A stretch of 64,000 nt of DNA, taken from NCBI GenBank assembly GCA_965247815.1, contig CBDFHW010000034.1:62001-126000 (forward strand), in the 5' to 3' direction. The notes below the pieces were generated by a model, which had not been told where the DNA came from, made no database searches, and saw nothing but the letters and a program-made list of their open reading frames with translations. The translations under genes and the position numbers were made by a program. Source of the DNA: CBDAQA01 sp965247815 (GTDB lineage: Bacteria > Planctomycetota > Phycisphaerae > Tepidisphaerales > Tepidisphaeraceae). The stretch's first letter is position 1. Every line of letters begins with the position of its first letter. Below are positions 51,477 through 60,670 of this stretch, one piece after another.

Positions 51477-52532
51477 ATGCCGTTCGATGCTCCAACTTTG
51501 TCGTTCCGCCTGAGCGTGCTCGACCAATCGCCGATCGCAGAAGGGAGCAGCGGATCGCAGGCGCTGCAGAATTCGATCGACCTCGCAAAGGCAGCTGACG
51601 CCCTGGGATATTTTCGTTATTGGGTTGCCGAGCATCACGCGACGCCCGCGCTCGCGTGCGCGAGCCCCGAGGTGCTGATCGGCCCGATCGCGGCAGTCAC
51701 GTCGAGGCTTCGCGTCGGCAGCGGCGGGATCATGCTCCCGCATTACAGCCCGTATAAGGTCGCGGAAAATTTCAGCATGCTGTCGGCGATGTACCCGGGC
51801 CGGATCGATCTCGGGATCGGCCGCGCCGCCGGGACCGACGCCCGCACCACCTTCGCGCTGCAACGGGATCGCCGGCAGGCCAACGGCGATGATTTCCCAG
51901 ATCAGCTCGACGAACTGCTGGCGTACGTCAATGGGACCATGCCGCACGACCACCCGTTTGCGGTGATTGCCGGCCGGCTTCCGGGCAGGCCGCATTCGCC
52001 CGCGCCATTTCTTCTCGGATCTTCACCGCAGTCGGCGGTCTGGGCCGCGCAGCAGGGTTTGCCGTACGTTTTTGCCGATTTCATAAATCCCAGCGGTACT
52101 GCGATCGCCGCACACTACCGCGCGAATTTCGCTCCCGCGGCAACAATGTCGCCCGATCCGTACACGATCGTCGCCGCGTGGGTGCTGTGCGCCGATACGG
52201 ACGAGGAAGCGAAATCGCTGGCTTCGAGTCATCTGATGCTTATCGAACTGCTGCACCGCGGGCAGTTGATTCCGGTTCCGACGGTCGAGAAGGCCACGCG
52301 ATACCTTGCCCAACAGGGCCGGTCGGTGGGGTCGCTTCCGATAGGCCGCCGCGTGATCGCTGGTTCGCCGACAACGATCCGTCCGGCGATCGAGAAGCTC
52401 GTCGAAGATTATCACGCCGACGAGGTGATGATCGTGACGATCACGCACGATCACGCCGCCCGCAAGCGGTCGTATGAGTTAGTCGCCGAGGCGTTCGAGC
52501 TATCAGCAGTAAATGATCTGGTCGCTGTCTGA
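51477..52532 (+). CDS. LLM-class flavin-dependent oxidoreductase (luciferase-like)
   Basis: A 351-residue alpha/beta-barrel monooxygenase of the bacterial luciferase superfamily, MsnO8 type. Markers are LSVLDQSPIAEGSS at the first strand, YFRYWVAEHHATPALACASP, VGSGGIMLPHYSPYKVAENF, and LGIGRAAGTD, which contact FMN or F420. The substrate is unknown; members oxidise small organic molecules. ATG 51477 was chosen for family length; GTG 51438, overlapping the previous stop, is also in frame. Neither has a clear ribosome site. It may form an operon with the HD-domain gene. Confidence 0.88.
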   Translation: MPFDAPTLSFRLSVLDQSPIAEGSSGSQALQNSIDLAKAADALGYFRYWVAEHHATPALACASPEVLIGPIAAVTSRLRVGSGGIMLPHYSPYKVAENFSMLSAMYPGRIDLGIGRAAGTDARTTFALQRDRRQANGDDFPDQLDELLAYVNGTMPHDHPFAVIAGRLPGRPHSPAPFLLGSSPQSAVWAAQQGLPYVFADFINPSGTAIAAHYRANFAPAATMSPDPYTIVAAWVLCADTDEEAKSLASSHLMLIELLHRGQLIPVPTVEKATRYLAQQGRSVGSLPIGRRVIAGSPTTIRPAIEKLVEDYHADEVMIVTITHDHAARKRSYELVAEAFELSAVNDLVAV

Positions 52533-52639
52533 TACGGATCCCAATTCATTCGTGCGCGTTAAGCCGATCATGGTCTCGCTCGGGAAGAGATTTCGACGGG
52601 ATCGCCCAGCGTAGGTTATTTGTAAGATAACAGACGATA

Positions 52640-52723
52640 CCCGTTTAGCGGTCGCCCCGCAGGGGCACGAGTCGGCGTGGTCTCGGGCCGAAAGCGCCCC
52701 GTCTGCGCAGCCGCTAAACGGGG
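52640..52723. repeat. dispersed intergenic palindrome, complete copy
   Basis: Left arm 52640-52668 (CCCGTTTAGCGGTCGCCCCG...) and right arm 52694-52723 (GCGCCCCGTCTGCGCAGCCG, then CTAAACGGGG). The right arm has lost the small inner hairpin (GTCTGC for TGCGGGG), so this copy is decaying. It lies between convergent genes. Confidence 0.85.
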
Positions 52724-52801
52724 CGACTAGATATCGCCGAGCGCACGGTATTAGTGGAAAACGTTATGACCTGTTCGGCTGAATGATTGCGCGTCGATTC
52801 A

Positions 52802-53575
52802 TCACGCGGTCTTAAAGAATCTAAGAATCTCGCGGACGTGTTCGAGGAACTGACCGTCGGTGCTTAGTTGCGAGATGGCGGATCGGGTTTCCTGCGACAG
52901 CCGTTCGTGGTCGTTGTCGTTTTTAGCCCGCAGCGTGTCCAGGTCGGCCGTGACGTTCGCCAGGTCTTGGCGGGTTTGCGTCGCGTTCGCCCGTTGCACG
53001 CTGAGCAGCGATTCGGGCGGTTCGGGGTCGAACTCGGTTTTGATCTGTTTGATGTCCGCTTCGATCGTGTCGACCCGGCCGCGCAGTTCGAGCACGTCTT
53101 CGCGCGGATACTTCCACGTTTCTCCAATAGTGCGCAAGCGCTCGGCCAGGTATTCGTACGCGCTGGCGGCGGGACGCAGTGCGGTCAGCAGCAATGCCAG
53201 GACCGAGGCGATGTATCCCACGCGGGTGACGCCCGTGACGGCAAGCACGAACAACACGACCGCCGACCCGACGTGCAGTGCGATCGCCGCCCAGAGCGAC
53301 GCGCGCGACAGCCGGGACACGTAGGCCACTTGACGCGGTTCGACGGTCAACCCGCGCTCGCGGGTGCTCACCGCGTCGGCGAGAACCGCTTTGGCTTTGA
53401 AGTGAATGTTCCACGGGACGGTCACGATCGTAACCAGCCAGAAGAACGCCAGCAGCCCGGCGACCCAGTCATTAAACTGCCCGACCGGCACTTTCAAATA
53501 GGTCAGCACCCCGAACGTCAGCAGCAGCACGGCGAACGAGAAAACGATTGAATTCAAGTACGAAAAGATTCGCAT
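52802..53575 (-). CDS. membrane protein with long C-terminal coiled coil, unknown
   Basis: A 257-residue protein with four hydrophobic segments (SIVFSFAVLLLTFGVLTYL, WVAGLLAFFWLVTIVTV, ASLWAAIALHVGSAVVLFVL, and VGYIASVLALLLTAL), then a helical cytoplasmic or periplasmic tail from about 165: EDVLELRGRVDTIEADIKQI, QTRQDLANVTADLDTLRAKN, and LSQETRSAISQLSTDGQF, with heptad-like spacing. This suggests a dimer. No family is recognised. It is convergent with the luciferase-like gene, with a dispersed palindrome between them. Confidence 0.7.
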   Translation of the reverse strand: MRIFSYLNSIVFSFAVLLLTFGVLTYLKVPVGQFNDWVAGLLAFFWLVTIVTVPWNIHFKAKAVLADAVSTRERGLTVEPRQVAYVSRLSRASLWAAIALHVGSAVVLFVLAVTGVTRVGYIASVLALLLTALRPAASAYEYLAERLRTIGETWKYPREDVLELRGRVDTIEADIKQIKTEFDPEPPESLLSVQRANATQTRQDLANVTADLDTLRAKNDNDHERLSQETRSAISQLSTDGQFLEHVREILRFFKTA

Positions 53576-53851
53576 AATCTGCCTGCCTGGCCGCGTGGAG
53601 TCGCTTGAAAGAGAGGGCTGGATCCTCGCATTGATCAGCTCGCTGAATTCAGTTTAGGTTTTTCGGCCGGCGGCGTCCAAAGCCATTTTGATCGACCGCC
53701 CCGGATCTGTATCGGCCGCTTGCAAGCTCGCGCGGTAGGTTCGCCTGTCCCGCGATCGACGTCATGAGAGGCGTGCTCATGCGATCAAACTTTCGGACGA
53801 TCTTTCCAAGGCAAGAAATCGCTCCTACTGTGCCAGCTAAGGAGTATCGCT

Positions 53852-54616
53852 ATGAACATGACGGGCAACACGATTTTGATTACTGGTGGCGGTTCGGGCA
53901 TTGGCCGCGCACTCGCAGAGGCATTTCACGCGCAGGGCAATCAGGTGGTCATCGCCGGACGACGGCAAGCGGCACTCGACGAGACCACATCGGCCAACCC
54001 CGGGATGAAGTCGCTGACGCTGGACATTGAAGACCCGAATCACATTCGCGACTTTGGTGCCCGTGTGCAGAAAGAGTTTCCGGCTCTGAACGTGTTGATC
54101 AACAACGCCGGGATCATGCGTGCGGAGAAACTGCTCGAGCAGCAGCCAGACCTCGCTGATTCCGAGGCGATCATTACGACCAATCTGCTGGGCCCGATTC
54201 GGCTCACGGCCGCGCTGCTCCCGCTATTGCAAAAGCAACCCGCCGCGACGGTGGTCAATGTGTCGTCGGGGCTTGGCTTTGTCCCGATGGCGATGACCCC
54301 GACTTACTGCGCGACCAAGGCCGCGATTCACTCGTACACGCAGTCGCTTCGGTATCAACTAAAGGAGACGAAAATCGAGGTACTCGAACTGGTCCCGCCG
54401 TACGTTCAAACGGATCTGATGAACGGCGCGACCGACCCGCGGGCGATGCCGTTGGCCGACTACATCACGGAGGTGATGCAGATCTTCAAATCGCAGCCCG
54501 CAAGCGGTGAGATTTGTGTCGACCGGGTGAAACCGCTTCGATTCGCGGCCGAGTCCGGGAAGTTCGACGCTACGTTTAAAGGCTTTAACGACGCTATGGC
54601 GGCCGCCCCGCACTGA
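53852..54616 (+). CDS. short-chain dehydrogenase/reductase, DltE-like
   Basis: A 254-residue NAD(P)-dependent oxidoreductase. The Rossmann motif GGGSGIGRALA starts at residue 12, NNAG is at 84-87, and the catalytic Ser 138-139, Tyr 152 and Lys 156 (YCATK) are present. The sequence resembles the DltE/YbbO-type classical SDRs. Substrate unknown. AAGGAG stands before ATG 53852. It is isolated; downstream is the LysM protein after about 200 bases, so it is probably expressed alone. Confidence 0.9.
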   Translation: MNMTGNTILITGGGSGIGRALAEAFHAQGNQVVIAGRRQAALDETTSANPGMKSLTLDIEDPNHIRDFGARVQKEFPALNVLINNAGIMRAEKLLEQQPDLADSEAIITTNLLGPIRLTAALLPLLQKQPAATVVNVSSGLGFVPMAMTPTYCATKAAIHSYTQSLRYQLKETKIEVLELVPPYVQTDLMNGATDPRAMPLADYITEVMQIFKSQPASGEICVDRVKPLRFAAESGKFDATFKGFNDAMAAAPH

Positions 54617-54818
54617 ACCGGCGGTGTAATGAACCGCCCGGGCCGTGTTTGCGCGACCAGCGTTTACCCGCGCCCGGGGCGGCGGAAACTTTCAGAATTG
54701 GTTGGTCCCCGGCTGGTTTTCGGGCCGATGTATTAACTACCGCCTTCGAGTTCTCGGACGTTGTGATTGTTGACCAACGCCGGGTGCCTGGCCGGCGGAC
54801 CAATCAGGAGAGGTTCCG

Positions 54819-55829
54819 ATGAAAACGAAGATGAGTCTTATTTTTGCGACGCTCGTCGTATTGCTCGGCACGATGATCTGGGTGGTCCAAGACCGCCGGT
54901 CGATGAACGCGCGATCGAGTGACCGGGGTTACGTTGCGTCGCCGGTGCCGGCACCCGCGGCGGTCATTCCAGTGGCCGCTGCTGCTCCGACGACCGTGAC
55001 ACGGACCGAACCGATGGTGCCGCAGGCGGCCGTTACGGCATCCGGTACAACACCATCGCAGGTTGTGTCCGAGACACCTGCCGCGCCGATGGTTCATGTC
55101 GCGGCGTCCGGTGCGATGAAGTACACCGCCCGCGACGGGGACACGCTTTCGCAGCTGGCGGTTGCGTTGCTGGGGACTGACACCCAGGAGCATCGCGATG
55201 CGGTGATCGCGGCGAACGCATCCCTGCAGGCCGACCCGGACCGTGTCCTCGAAGGGCAGGTTTACACGATCGCACCGACCGCCGCTGCCGTTACTACGAT
55301 AGAAGCGCCGGCGGAAGTCGCCGCGGCGAAAGAGACGCCGGCCACTCCGGTGTCGAGCGGTCCGAAATTGCAATACACCGCCCAGCCGGGCGACACCGTC
55401 AGCGGGCTGGCGACGAATCTGCTGGGTGCTGACACCAAGGCCAATCGCGCGGGCATCGTCGAGAAGAACCCGTCGTTGAAGGATGACCCCGACCATCTCG
55501 TGGCCGGCCAGACGTACACGATCGTTGCCCGCAACGGGCTGGCATCCGAGCCCGCGGCTGCAACGACGCTTGAAACAGAAAAAACACCTGCCGCTCGACC
55601 TGCCGTAGCCGCGCCCGTCACCGCCGGCGTGGGGCATACCCTGAGGTACACCGCCCGGGCGGGGGACACGATGTCCGAGGTTACCACCGCGTTGCTCGGC
55701 AGCGACTCGGCCGCGAACCGCGAAACGGTCACGCTGACCAACCCGAGTTTGAAGGCGAACCCCGATCAGCTGGTCGCGGGCCAGGTTTACTGGGTCGCCG
55801 CGCCCGGCGCGGGTGATGCAGCACCGTGA
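54819..55829 (+). CDS. exported triple-LysM-like protein
   Basis: A 336-residue protein with an N-terminal signal or anchor (MSLIFATLVVLLGTMIWVVQ) and a Pro/Ala/Thr-rich linker. Three LysM-like units of about 45 residues follow: YTARDGDTLSQLAVALLGTD, YTAQPGDTVSGLATNLLGAD and YTARAGDTMSEVTTALLGSD, each ending in a VYTI or VYWV strand. LysM binds N-acetylglucosamine-containing glycans such as peptidoglycan. The units are longer in the loop than classic LysM. AGGAG precedes ATG 54819. It probably attaches to the cell wall; no catalytic domain is seen. A terminator follows. Confidence 0.85.
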   Translation: MKTKMSLIFATLVVLLGTMIWVVQDRRSMNARSSDRGYVASPVPAPAAVIPVAAAAPTTVTRTEPMVPQAAVTASGTTPSQVVSETPAAPMVHVAASGAMKYTARDGDTLSQLAVALLGTDTQEHRDAVIAANASLQADPDRVLEGQVYTIAPTAAAVTTIEAPAEVAAAKETPATPVSSGPKLQYTAQPGDTVSGLATNLLGADTKANRAGIVEKNPSLKDDPDHLVAGQTYTIVARNGLASEPAAATTLETEKTPAARPAVAAPVTAGVGHTLRYTARAGDTMSEVTTALLGSDSAANRETVTLTNPSLKANPDQLVAGQVYWVAAPGAGDAAP

Positions 55830-55860
55830 GTTTGTTTGCCCGGCATTGCTCCGAAATCAG

Positions 55861-55894
55861 AAGGCCTCGACTCCGTGGAGTCGGGGCCTTTTTG
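55861..55894 (+). terminator. rho-independent terminator after the LysM gene
   Basis: Stem AAGGCCTCGACTCC and GGAGTCGGGGCCTT with a 2-base loop plus one bulged pair, followed by TTT. It lies 31 bases after the LysM stop and before the RNA ligase-like gene at 55983. Confidence 0.8.
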
Positions 55895-55982
55895 CATTGT
55901 CTCGGTCGCCGTTTTGCCCGGAACCGTTCGCTCGAACATAGATTTGAAAGTATGTCGGCCGTGTGACCTGCTTAGTATCGGC

Positions 55983-56495
55983 ATGGCCGACCCATTGATT
56001 TTAACGCTCGAAGTGGACGACAGGCTGTTCGCGTGCGTGGACCGCCTGCGCAAACTGCACTTCCCGGCGGGGCGTAATTTTCTCTCGGCTCACGTGACGA
56101 TGTTTCATCATCTGCCGGGCGATCGACTCGACGGCATTGCGGACGACCTGCGAGACGTCTGTGAGCGGACGCCGTCGTTCGAGGTTGTTTTGTCGACGTT
56201 ACGATTCCTAGGTAAGGGGGTCGCGATCAATCTGGTGGGGACGCTGGCGCTGGGGTTGCGTTCCGAACTCGCCGAACGGTGGGACGAATGGCTGATTCCG
56301 CAGGACCGTCAGAAGTTTGCACCCCACGTGACGATTCAGAATAAAGTCGACCCGGCGACGGCCCGGGCGCTGTTCCAGAATCTGTCCGAGTCGTGGGCCC
56401 CGGTGCGAGGGCGCGCGACCGGCGTGTCGCTCTGGCATTATCGCGGGGGGCCTTGGGAACCGGCCGGTCGATTCGCGTTTAAATCAGACGGATGA
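55983..56495 (+). CDS. 2'-5' RNA ligase / cyclic phosphodiesterase-like protein
   Basis: A 170-residue protein with two HxT motifs, HVTM at 37-40 and HVTI at 115-118, each in a beta strand, the hallmark of the 2H phosphoesterase superfamily. Members act on 2',3'-cyclic phosphates or 2'-5' linkages in RNA. The best start is ATG 55983, next to the first strand (PLILTLEVDD); the frame is open upstream to 55836 through the terminator. Substrate unknown. It runs convergently into the receiver-GAF gene with a 7-base gap. Confidence 0.85.
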   Translation: MADPLILTLEVDDRLFACVDRLRKLHFPAGRNFLSAHVTMFHHLPGDRLDGIADDLRDVCERTPSFEVVLSTLRFLGKGVAINLVGTLALGLRSELAERWDEWLIPQDRQKFAPHVTIQNKVDPATARALFQNLSESWAPVRGRATGVSLWHYRGGPWEPAGRFAFKSDG

Positions 56496-56502
56496 CCGTG
56501 CG

Positions 56503-57645
56503 TTAGAACGGCGGGGCTTCGCCGCGTTTCCACCAGTCGCCGGCCTCTTTGGAACCCCGGCCGTCTTCTTCGTCGGTGTCCATGAAGGGCGCGTCGCCGT
56601 TGTCTTCGGTCGGCAGCGACGGGTCTCGGACGATGGTTGCCAGGGCCGACGCGAACACCGGCGCGATCGCCTTGAGGGTGGTTTCGTCGAGCTCACTGAA
56701 CGGTTGTTCGTTATCTCGGAAGAAAATCATCGCGGCCAGCGGTTCACCGAGATAGGTCGCGCTCATGCCGAGGATGTCCTGGCGGGCGAAGAGTTTGAGT
56801 TCGTCCTTTTTCAGTTTGCCCTTGAGGTCTTCACCGCGGACGTGAACGAGCCCGTCGCGGGAGATGGCCGGGAGCAGACCGCTGAGCATTGCGTCGGCGA
56901 TCTTGTCGTCGCCGGCGATCGTGTGCTTCATGTAAGCGCCGAGCTGGAAATTCCCGTCATCGCCCGAAAGCCAGAGTGCGACATTTGCCGAACCGACTTG
57001 CCGGAGCAGCCAGTCCATTGTGTGACAGAGAAGTTGTTCGAGGTCGGCGGCCTGGTCGATGTGCTTGCGGAAGTTTTCCTGCGTGCGTACTCCGTCTACT
57101 TGTTTGGCCAGATCGCCGTAAGCGCTGACCAGATCGTTGCAGAGAAGGTCGACTTTCTGGCTGACCATTCTTCGGGCGACGCCGAGCTTTTTGACGGCGT
57201 TGCGGAGCCGGGTCAATCGCTTTTCCTGCCGGAACAGAATCGTGTGCTTGTCGAGTGCCTTGCGGACCCGGTCGGTGATCTGTTCGTGGCTGAAGGGCTT
57301 GGACAGGAAATCGACGGCCCCGCCGCGGAGGGCGGTGATGGCGCGGTCGACGCTGGGTTCACCGGTGATGACGATCGCGGTCGCGATCGGCTGGTGCCGG
57401 CGGAGCGTCGCGAGCAGTGACAGCCCGTCGCCGTCGGGCAGGTGAACGTCGGTCACCAGTAATTCGAATGTTTCGCCGACGAGTTTCCGCTTGGCCTGGG
57501 CGTGTGAGTTGGCGACCGTGACGTCGCAATCGAGGGCTTTAAGGGTGTGTTCCAGCACGTCGATCAAGCCCGGTTCGTCGTCGACGATGAGCACCCGCGG
57601 ACGATGCTTGATTGAGTTTGAGGTTGCGGGAGTAGCTGGAAGCAT
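56503..57645 (-). CDS. response regulator with C-terminal GAF-like domain
   Basis: A 380-residue protein. An N-terminal receiver domain has DDE at 22-24, the phospho-acceptor Asp at 66 (LVTDVHLP), the Thr in ITGEPS and the conserved Lys near 116 (LSKPF). A helical linker follows, then a domain from about 200 (LLRQVGSANVALWLSGDD, FRDNEQPFSELDETTLKAIA) with the layout of GAF domains. There is no DNA-binding domain, so it may regulate by protein contact. It is the third gene in a minus-strand run with an HDOD kinase and an HTH-receiver protein, which points to one signalling circuit. Confidence 0.85.
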   Translation of the reverse strand: MLPATPATSNSIKHRPRVLIVDDEPGLIDVLEHTLKALDCDVTVANSHAQAKRKLVGETFELLVTDVHLPDGDGLSLLATLRRHQPIATAIVITGEPSVDRAITALRGGAVDFLSKPFSHEQITDRVRKALDKHTILFRQEKRLTRLRNAVKKLGVARRMVSQKVDLLCNDLVSAYGDLAKQVDGVRTQENFRKHIDQAADLEQLLCHTMDWLLRQVGSANVALWLSGDDGNFQLGAYMKHTIAGDDKIADAMLSGLLPAISRDGLVHVRGEDLKGKLKKDELKLFARQDILGMSATYLGEPLAAMIFFRDNEQPFSELDETTLKAIAPVFASALATIVRDPSLPTEDNGDAPFMDTDEEDGRGSKEAGDWWKRGEAPPF

Positions 57646-57730
57646 TGTTTCTCGTTTCTACAAATCCGGGCGTCGAATCCTTCGGACCCACGGCTGCCTT
57701 CGCGAGGCAGCAGGCGTTCGAAGATGTCGA

Positions 57731-60025
57731 TTACAAATTGACCGCTTGCCTTACTACCTCCGGCGGGCAGGCCGGAGGTTGCTCGAATGCCGCGGCCCCT
57801 TCGGCGGGCAGCAGGATGACCGATCTGGTTCCCTGGGTCGGCCGGCTTTCCAGCCGGATCGAACCACCGCTTGCTTCGACCCATCGCAGGGCCTTGGCCA
57901 GTCCCAACCCACGCCGGCGACCGGCGGGCTTGGCACTGAAGAACGGGTCGAACGCGCGCCTCAAGGTCGGCTCGTCCATACCGCAGCCGTTGTCAGTGAT
58001 CGTGATCACCACCTGCCGGGATCCAGTTTCATACGCGGCATGGATCTCGATCTCGCCCGTCCTCGAGTCGGTCGCCTGCATGGCGTTCCCGATCAGTTCC
58101 GCGATCGCCGCCGCCACTTGCGTCTGGTCGACTTTGACAGGCGGTACATCTGTCACAGTCGTCTCAACTGTTCTATCGGCTTGCTCGGTGAGCATCTTTG
58201 CATCGTGAATCGCGCGGCCGATCAGGTCCGCGACCTCGACCACTCCCGCGGTCGGCGGGGCGGGCTGCGCGAAGTCCATCAATTCGGTAATAATCTCGCT
58301 TAAACGATGGCTTTGTTCGTAGATCAAGGTCGCGGCGTGCTTCAGTTTCGGGTCGGTCAACTGGCTCGCGAGCAGCTGCGAACGTCCGGAAATCACCGCC
58401 AGCGGGTTGTTCATCTCGTGTGCCGCTCCGGCCGCCATCTCACCGACGGTGAGCATCGTCCGGGTGCGCAGGATCTCGTTCTGTGCCTGATGCAGTCGTC
58501 GGTTGGCCTCGGCCAGTTGTTCATTGAGGGCACGGGACTCTTCGCGGATCTGTGCCGTTCGGAGCGCCAGTGACCATCCGTTGATGAGCGCGGTCAGTTC
58601 CTGAACCTGCGGGCTGAGACGTTGCGACTCACCCGGCGCCGCGCCCCAGATGACACCGCCGATGCATTGATTGTCGGCGGTCAGCGCCATCCAGAATCGT
58701 CCGTTGGAGGCGAGCCGGGGGGAGACGGCCGAGAGCAGCCATTCCAGTTCGTCGGCGGCGGCCATGACGGGACCGTCGCCCTGTGCCGGCAACGAGGGAC
58801 GGCACCTGCAGTCGATCAAGGTCGTTTCGAAGATCTCGCCCGCCTGATCGACCAGGACGGCTTCGGCAAAGGTCGCGCCGGGGGACAGCGAGAACGCGCC
58901 GACCGCCGTCACCGACAGCACTTCTGCGCCGGTTTGACCGATCGCGTGCAGAACCGTTTGTGGGCCGGCATCGGGGCGCAATTCGCCATGGAACGCGCTC
59001 AAGGCGTCGAAGAATTTCGCGCGGATGGTCAGCCGTTTGTTCTTCACCGCCAGCTGGGTGCTGATTCGGCCCAGTTCCTTATTCGCCTGGCTGAGCGCGG
59101 ATTGATACAGGTCGTCTGTGCTGGTCTCGCCCAGCCCGAGCGCTGCGGCGCGCGGCTCGATGTGGGCGACCAGATGGTGGACCACGTCGTCGGCCTGCGG
59201 TGGTGTGAGGGATAACGATTCGAGCAGGGCAGCTTTGCCCTGCAGCAGATAGTTACCGCTGTACCCCAGGTGCTGTTCGCGGACGACCAGGTCGGCCAGT
59301 CCGATGAGATTGACGAGTCCGCGGTTTTTGATGTTGACCGGCAGCGCGTCCGGTAATTGGCCGTGCAGCCAGACCGCTTCCTGGATCGGCATAGGCAACT
59401 GCCATCGTTCGGCGAGCCGTTTGCCCACCACCAGGTGGTCCAGGCCGATCATGTTGCGTTCGAGATCGGCAATGTTTCCGCGCAACAGGTCCGCGCCTTC
59501 GACGACGCGGTTAAAACTTTTGGGGAGAATCGTGTCGAGCGCGACCTTGCCGATGTCGTGCAGGAGCCCGGCTACAAAAGCGTTCGAGGGGGTTAACGAT
59601 TGTTCCGCGGCAAAGGCGGGCGAGAGCTTTTCGACGAGCAATTCGGCGCAGCAGGCGACGGCAATGGAATGTTTCCAGAAAGCGGCGCGGTCGAAATAGC
59701 CGCCGTCCTGTGCCTTGGTTTCGCCGAGCGTCTGAAAGACCGAGACGGCCAGTACGCTGCACCGCAGGGCGTCGAAACCGAGCAGCTGCACCGCGCGTTC
59801 GACGGTCGTGACGTCACCGCGAACACCGAGGTCGGACCGGCGGACCAGTTTCAGCACGCGGGCGGTCAGGGCGGGGTCGGATTCGATGAGCCGGACGACC
59901 TCGTCGCACGACGAGTCGTCCCGGCCGGTCGCTTCGAGCACTCGGACCGCCACCGCGGGGAGCGTGGGCAGGTCTTCGAGTTGATGAAGAATCAGCTCGA
60001 CGCGTTTTTCACGAGGGTCTGACAT
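57731..60025 (-). CDS. HDOD-domain sensor histidine kinase
   Basis: A 764-residue protein. Residues 10-220 form an HDOD domain (LEDLPTLPAVAVRVLEATGR, HD pair at 156-157 in GLLHDIGKVALD), a stripped HD domain used as a signalling module. A middle part from about 320 to 480 looks GAF-like (VLHAIGQTGAEVLSVTAVGA). HisKA follows with the phospho-acceptor His at about 536 (AAHEMNNPLAVISG), then the ATPase with the N box near 647 (LIGNAMQA), G1 DNGCGMD and G2 RRGLGLAKAL. No membrane segment is seen, so it is cytoplasmic. It lies between the HTH-receiver and receiver-GAF genes on the same strand. Confidence 0.9.
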   Translation of the reverse strand: MSDPREKRVELILHQLEDLPTLPAVAVRVLEATGRDDSSCDEVVRLIESDPALTARVLKLVRRSDLGVRGDVTTVERAVQLLGFDALRCSVLAVSVFQTLGETKAQDGGYFDRAAFWKHSIAVACCAELLVEKLSPAFAAEQSLTPSNAFVAGLLHDIGKVALDTILPKSFNRVVEGADLLRGNIADLERNMIGLDHLVVGKRLAERWQLPMPIQEAVWLHGQLPDALPVNIKNRGLVNLIGLADLVVREQHLGYSGNYLLQGKAALLESLSLTPPQADDVVHHLVAHIEPRAAALGLGETSTDDLYQSALSQANKELGRISTQLAVKNKRLTIRAKFFDALSAFHGELRPDAGPQTVLHAIGQTGAEVLSVTAVGAFSLSPGATFAEAVLVDQAGEIFETTLIDCRCRPSLPAQGDGPVMAAADELEWLLSAVSPRLASNGRFWMALTADNQCIGGVIWGAAPGESQRLSPQVQELTALINGWSLALRTAQIREESRALNEQLAEANRRLHQAQNEILRTRTMLTVGEMAAGAAHEMNNPLAVISGRSQLLASQLTDPKLKHAATLIYEQSHRLSEIITELMDFAQPAPPTAGVVEVADLIGRAIHDAKMLTEQADRTVETTVTDVPPVKVDQTQVAAAIAELIGNAMQATDSRTGEIEIHAAYETGSRQVVITITDNGCGMDEPTLRRAFDPFFSAKPAGRRRGLGLAKALRWVEASGGSIRLESRPTQGTRSVILLPAEGAAAFEQPPACPPEVVRQAVNL

Positions 60026-60106
60026 GTGCGGTTGCTAACGGGTCGTCGTCCGTAAGGGTTAAGGTTTTCCATAAACAGACGACCGGCCACGACCAGGCCG
60101 CCACGT

Positions 60107-60670
60107 TCACACCGCCAGCAGTTCTCCCACGCGTTCGATCAGTTTCTCGATGTTGAACGGCTTTTTCACAAAGTCGTCCGCACCCGATTTCATCAGGTCG
60201 TTGATCTCGTCCTGATTGACGACGCCGGACACGATGATGATTTTCATGTGTTCGAAATTCGGGTTCTTCCGGATCGTCTGGCAGACCACGTTGCCGTTCA
60301 CGTCGGGCAACATGTAGTCCAGGATGATCAGGTCGGGCATAAAGTCCTGAGTCGCGATCCCGGCGTCATAACCGGTAGCCGCGGTCCGAACTTCAAATCG
60401 ACCATCTCGCTCGAGAACGTCCACAAACAATTCCACGATCTCCGGATCGTCGTCGACGACCAGAATCTTCTGCTTGCCGCTTTCAAGGGCGTCGGGCGGA
60501 ATGCCGTTTTCCTTCATGAAAGCGATGAGGGCGTCGCGGGGAATCCGGCGGAATCGGCTGCCCGGCACGCGGAACCCGCGGAGCCGGCCGCTGTCGAAGC
60601 AGCGAATGATGGTCTGCTGTGAGACTTTGCACACTTCCGCAGCCTCACCTGTTGTGAATACCGTCTTCAT
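60107..60670 (-). CDS. response regulator with N-terminal excisionase-like DNA-binding domain
   Basis: A 187-residue protein. Residues 1-55 read TTGEAAEVCKVSQQTIIRCF and GRLRGFRVPGSRFRRIPRDA, a winged helix of the excisionase/MerR type. Residues 65-187 are a receiver domain: VVDDDPE, phospho-acceptor Asp 118 (LIILDYMLPD), Ser in IVSGV and Lys 170 (FVKKPFN). The order is reversed from the usual receiver-first response regulators. ATG 60670 follows GGAGA; the open frame reaches 60811 but is not needed. It starts the minus-strand signalling cluster, so it is probably the DNA-binding output of the HDOD kinase (inference). Confidence 0.88.
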   Translation of the reverse strand: MKTVFTTGEAAEVCKVSQQTIIRCFDSGRLRGFRVPGSRFRRIPRDALIAFMKENGIPPDALESGKQKILVVDDDPEIVELFVDVLERDGRFEVRTAATGYDAGIATQDFMPDLIILDYMLPDVNGNVVCQTIRKNPNFEHMKIIIVSGVVNQDEINDLMKSGADDFVKKPFNIEKLIERVGELLAV

